Shown here: piece after piece, positions 61,557 through 64,000 of the stretch
Layout of the letters: the number at the start of each line of letters is the position of its first letter
How positions within the stretch are numbered: position 1 is the stretch's first letter
Assembly (NCBI GenBank): GCA_016706225.1
Contig: JADJKB010000003.1
Span: 1,178,001-1,242,000 of the forward strand
Direction of reading: 5' to 3'
DNA length: 64,000 bases
Source of the DNA: Myxococcales bacterium
Lineage (GTDB): Bacteria > Myxococcota_A > Polyangia > Polyangiales > Polyangiaceae
Program-made: the position numbers and the translations under genes
The notes under the pieces: generated by a model
The model's database searches: none
What the model saw: only the letters and a program-made list of their open reading frames with translations
Told to the model about the DNA's origin: nothing

Positions 61557-63056
61557 TCAGCCGAGCTTGGTGAGCCGCTTCAGTAGCTCCGGCTTCACGA
61601 CCTTGCCGACTGGGTTGCGGGGAAAGTCGTCGAGCACGATCACACGCTTTGGAACCTTGTACGACGCGATCCGCGCCTTGGCGAAGTCGCGCAGCGTCTC
61701 GCCGGCCAGCTCGGCGGCGCGGCCCTCCCGCGCGATGACCGCCGCCACGGCGATCTCACCCCAGGTCTCGTCGGGCAAGCCGACGACCGCCACGTCGGCG
61801 ACCGCGTCGTGCTCGCGCAGCACTTCTTCGATCTCGAGCGCGGACAGTTTGTATCCGCCGCTCTTCAGGATGTCGACCGAGGTCCGACCCAGGATCTTGA
61901 CGTACTCGGCCTCGAGAAATGTGGCGGTGTCTCCGCTGCGAAACCAGCCGTCGGAGAATGCCTCGCGGGTCGCCGCGACGTTGTCGTCGTATCCAAGGAA
62001 CACACTCGGGCCCTTCAGCCAGATTTCACCGGATTCACCTCGAGGTGCGTCGCTGCCATCGTCCCTGACGATGCGCAGCAACATGCCGGGCAGCGCCGGT
62101 CCCGCACTGCCGGGAACCCGCTCGCCGTCGACCGGGTTGCTGCTGCCCACACCGATCTCGGTCATGCCGAAGCGTTCGAGCGGGTAGTTGCCGGTGAGCT
62201 CACGCCAGCGTTCGCCGACCGTGGCAGGCAGCGCCGCCGAGCCGCTGGTGACCAGACGCAGGTTGCGAGCGCTGTCCGCCCAGCGAGTCCGGGTCACGGA
62301 GTCCGCCGCGTCGAAGGTGTCGAGCAGCTTCTTGTGCATGGTCGGCACGCCCATCAACACACTGGCGTGCGCGAGCTCCTCCCACAGTCGGGGGCCGTCG
62401 AATTTCTCGAGCATGCGAGTGGTGCCGCCGCCCAGGAGCGACGTGAGGAGCGCAATGCCCAAGCCATGCAAGTGGTGGAGCGGCAGACAGTGCAGGAGCA
62501 CGTCATCGGCCGACCACTGCCAAGCGCTGCCCAAGAGCCGCGCCGTCGACTCCAGGTTTTCCTGCGAGATGAGCGCACCCTTGGGTTTGCCCGTCGTTCC
62601 ACTGGTGTAGAGGATGACGGCCGCGTCGACCTCGTGGCGCACCCCGTCGCCGGCGCCGTCTGCGCCGTCGCGGAGCGCTTCGATGTGCAGCACCGGCAGC
62701 TCACCCTGATAGCCCGCCACACGGGCGGCGGTCTCTTCGCTCACGAGCAGCGCAGCGGCACGGCTCACCTCGACGAACCACGCCTGCTCGGCGTCCGGGT
62801 GCAGGTGGCTGAGCGGTACCGCGGTGGCGTCCGCAGCGATGATGCCGAGAAATGCCTCGAGCCAGCGGGACCCCTGAGTGACGAGCAGGGCCACCCGTTT
62901 GCCCCCGAGCCCGCGCGCGCGCAGCTGGTTTGCGACGCGGGTCACACGCGCGCCGAGCAGTCCGAACGTCACCCGCTCCCGGTCATCGATGATCGCAAGG
63001 TGGGGTTCACGCTCACGTGCGAGCTCGAAGAGACGCTGTACCAGCGGGCCGGACAT
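61557..63056 (-). CDS. Acyl-CoA synthetase, malonyl-CoA-synthetase-like
   Basis: 499 residues of the AMP-binding family, which activates a carboxylic acid with ATP and then forms the CoA thioester. Motifs: the P-loop-like LYTSGTTGKPKGAL (about 150), HHLHGLGIALL, LERFGMTEIGVGSSNP, DGWFRSGDTA and the hinge region LGRTSVDILKSGGYKLSALEIEE with the C-terminal Lys in NPVGKVVKPEL. The SVDILKSGGYK segment and the length resemble malonyl-CoA synthetase (MatB/ACSF3) more than long-chain enzymes. That substrate call is tentative. It stops 14 bases from the kinase gene. Confidence 0.85.
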   Translation of the reverse strand: MSGPLVQRLFELAREREPHLAIIDDRERVTFGLLGARVTRVANQLRARGLGGKRVALLVTQGSRWLEAFLGIIAADATAVPLSHLHPDAEQAWFVEVSRAAALLVSEETAARVAGYQGELPVLHIEALRDGADGAGDGVRHEVDAAVILYTSGTTGKPKGALISQENLESTARLLGSAWQWSADDVLLHCLPLHHLHGLGIALLTSLLGGGTTRMLEKFDGPRLWEELAHASVLMGVPTMHKKLLDTFDAADSVTRTRWADSARNLRLVTSGSAALPATVGERWRELTGNYPLERFGMTEIGVGSSNPVDGERVPGSAGPALPGMLLRIVRDDGSDAPRGESGEIWLKGPSVFLGYDDNVAATREAFSDGWFRSGDTATFLEAEYVKILGRTSVDILKSGGYKLSALEIEEVLREHDAVADVAVVGLPDETWGEIAVAAVIAREGRAAELAGETLRDFAKARIASYKVPKRVIVLDDFPRNPVGKVVKPELLKRLTKLG

Positions 63057-63294
63057 GCCAGGGCTCGTAGCACGACCCAGAGCTCAGCCGCAGCTGTACT
63101 GATTGAAGATGGCGTCGGTGACGCTCGTCACAGTTCAGGGACTGGACGTCAGTGAACGTCGGGGCGCTGATCCTGGCGTTGGGCGAGCATGAGTCGGCGC
63201 GTCACGCACTCCGCGATCGGCGCAGACGCCGCGCAAAATCCACTCGGTGCGCCGGCGCTTGACTCCGCCCCGCCCGAGCCTGTCCCCTGTGCCG

Positions 63295-64000
63295 ATGCGC
63301 GTGAAGTTCGGCTCACTCTCGCTGCTCACCCTGCTCCTCACCGCGACCGGACCGGCCTTGGCTGCGCCGACGCTCGTGCTCGACGACCCGCTCACTCAAG
63401 CCAAGAGCAGCGGTCAGACCGTCAATGGTGGCAGCTTTGGCGCGGGAGGCTGGACGCGTGACAGCTTCGAATCACAGATCATCTACGATCTTGGCGCGAG
63501 CGTCACGGCGGGACGGCTCACGTTCGAGATGAACGGGGTCAACGGGACGAACCACGGTGCGGGAGGGTTCCCCGACTGCCGCGCGATCTTCGCGGCGGTC
63601 GACAACAACGGCAGCGGCAACATCGACGACCCGGGCAACGAGAGTGTGCAGTTCTTGTGGGCCTGGGCCATGGAGGAGACGGACTACTGCAACGGCGGCC
63701 CGGGCGGGCTCGAGCGCACGAACAAGATGAAGTTGCTCGTGCACACGGGCGGCTCCGACGAGCCCGGCGAGCCGATGAGTGACCCGCTGGTGTGGGACGA
63801 GACCAAGTTCTATTCGTACGAGATCGGTTGGGACACGAGCCACGCTTGGCTGTTTCGCGATGGCGTCACGGTGCTCGATCAGATCTATCCGGCGGCGCCG
63901 AACATCTTGGCCATGCGCTACATCTTCCTGGGCACGGTGAAGCGCTACAAGTCCGGGGTGAAGAACGCGACCTACCGCAACCTGAAGCTGTGGGACGACG
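63295..64000 (+). CDS. Partial secreted protein, C-terminus outside the window
   Basis: 235 codons, open to the right edge without a stop. A Sec signal peptide (MRVKFGSLSLLTLLLTATGPALA) is followed by a beta-rich domain with features of a concanavalin-like or carbohydrate-recognition fold: VLDDPLTQAKSSGQTVNGG, GWTRDSFESQIIYDLG, KFYSYEIGWDTSHAWLFRDG and YIFLGTVKRYKSGVK. Its start is ATG 63295; no ribosome site or -10 box is obvious. The last-named pattern resembles GH16-like laminin-G domains of myxobacterial surface proteins; this is inferred. Confidence 0.7.
   Translation, partial: MRVKFGSLSLLTLLLTATGPALAAPTLVLDDPLTQAKSSGQTVNGGSFGAGGWTRDSFESQIIYDLGASVTAGRLTFEMNGVNGTNHGAGGFPDCRAIFAAVDNNGSGNIDDPGNESVQFLWAWAMEETDYCNGGPGGLERTNKMKLLVHTGGSDEPGEPMSDPLVWDETKFYSYEIGWDTSHAWLFRDGVTVLDQIYPAAPNILAMRYIFLGTVKRYKSGVKNATYRNLKLWDD

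Overview
The window is GC-rich chromosomal DNA (estimated by eye in the mid-to-high 60s percent) and reads as a myxobacterium, most likely of the Sorangium/Labilithrix (Polyangiales) type. The evidence is direct: about nineteen predicted lipoproteins, several with Gly/Ser/Ala/Thr-rich linkers; MYXO-CTERM-like tails on two secreted proteins; an AgmX/PglI-type C-terminal domain; a Ser/Thr kinase with a C-terminal membrane anchor; hybrid and PAS kinases; and a remnant of the HNH-endonuclease family that is repeated in these genomes. I found no rRNA, tRNA, CRISPR array, complete insertion sequence or phage genes.

Layout. 1-4 kb: end of a nucleotidyltransferase-like gene, a histidine kinase/response regulator pair and an AgmX-tail lipoprotein. 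4-6 kb: a two-gene operon of a cytosolic PhnD-like binding protein and a TusA-like/ferritin-like fusion. 6-10 kb: lipoproteins, a dinucleotide-binding reductase, a decayed HNH gene and a gene-poor repeat-bearing stretch. 10-17 kb: surface and secreted proteins (C-type-lectin-like, beta-helix), a large membrane protein and a radical SAM/SPASM enzyme. 17-23 kb: dihydropyrimidinase, a tandem pair of paralogous lipoproteins and a beta-helix lipoprotein. 23-29 kb: a PAS hybrid kinase, a msrP-msrQ deletion scar, an NrfJ-like OB-fold lipoprotein and a collagen-like multihaem lipoprotein. 29-31 kb: an ArsR/SRPBCC module with a visible operator. 31-39 kb: a degenerate GDPD-like lipoprotein, small lipoproteins, a YhfC-protease/metallo-beta-lactamase fusion and a GH36 alpha-galactosidase-like lipoprotein. 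39-44 kb: preT-preA pyrimidine reductase genes with a zinc-ribbon gene, YchJ and an inositol monophosphatase. 44-54 kb: a DUF4388/TPR scaffold protein, an M15 peptidase, a truncated haemoglobin, a 3D-domain lipoprotein, a PilZ protein, hydrolases, an RCC1-repeat lipoprotein and a zinc phospholipase-like protein. 55-64 kb: TatA with an ABC exporter, leucine dehydrogenase, a TPR protein, a Ser/Thr kinase, a malonyl-CoA-synthetase-like enzyme and a partial secreted protein.

How the genes work together. PreT/PreA (reduction of uracil and thymine) and dihydropyrimidinase (ring opening) would perform the first two steps of reductive pyrimidine breakdown, although they lie 21 kb apart. The Tat component and the Tat-signal MsrP remnant, the multihaem lipoprotein and the OB-fold lipoprotein point to periplasmic redox chemistry. 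Much of the rest is cell-envelope and signalling capacity.

Two cross-cutting points. Many genes have a TA-G-R-C-T-like hexamer only 3-10 bases before the start codon and no Shine-Dalgarno sequence, which suggests leaderless or near-leaderless transcripts. Three genes (msrP/msrQ, preT and an alpha/beta hydrolase) are broken by a deletion at a ten-G run or by single-base shifts. These could be real decay or sequence/assembly errors, and should be checked before they are interpreted biologically.
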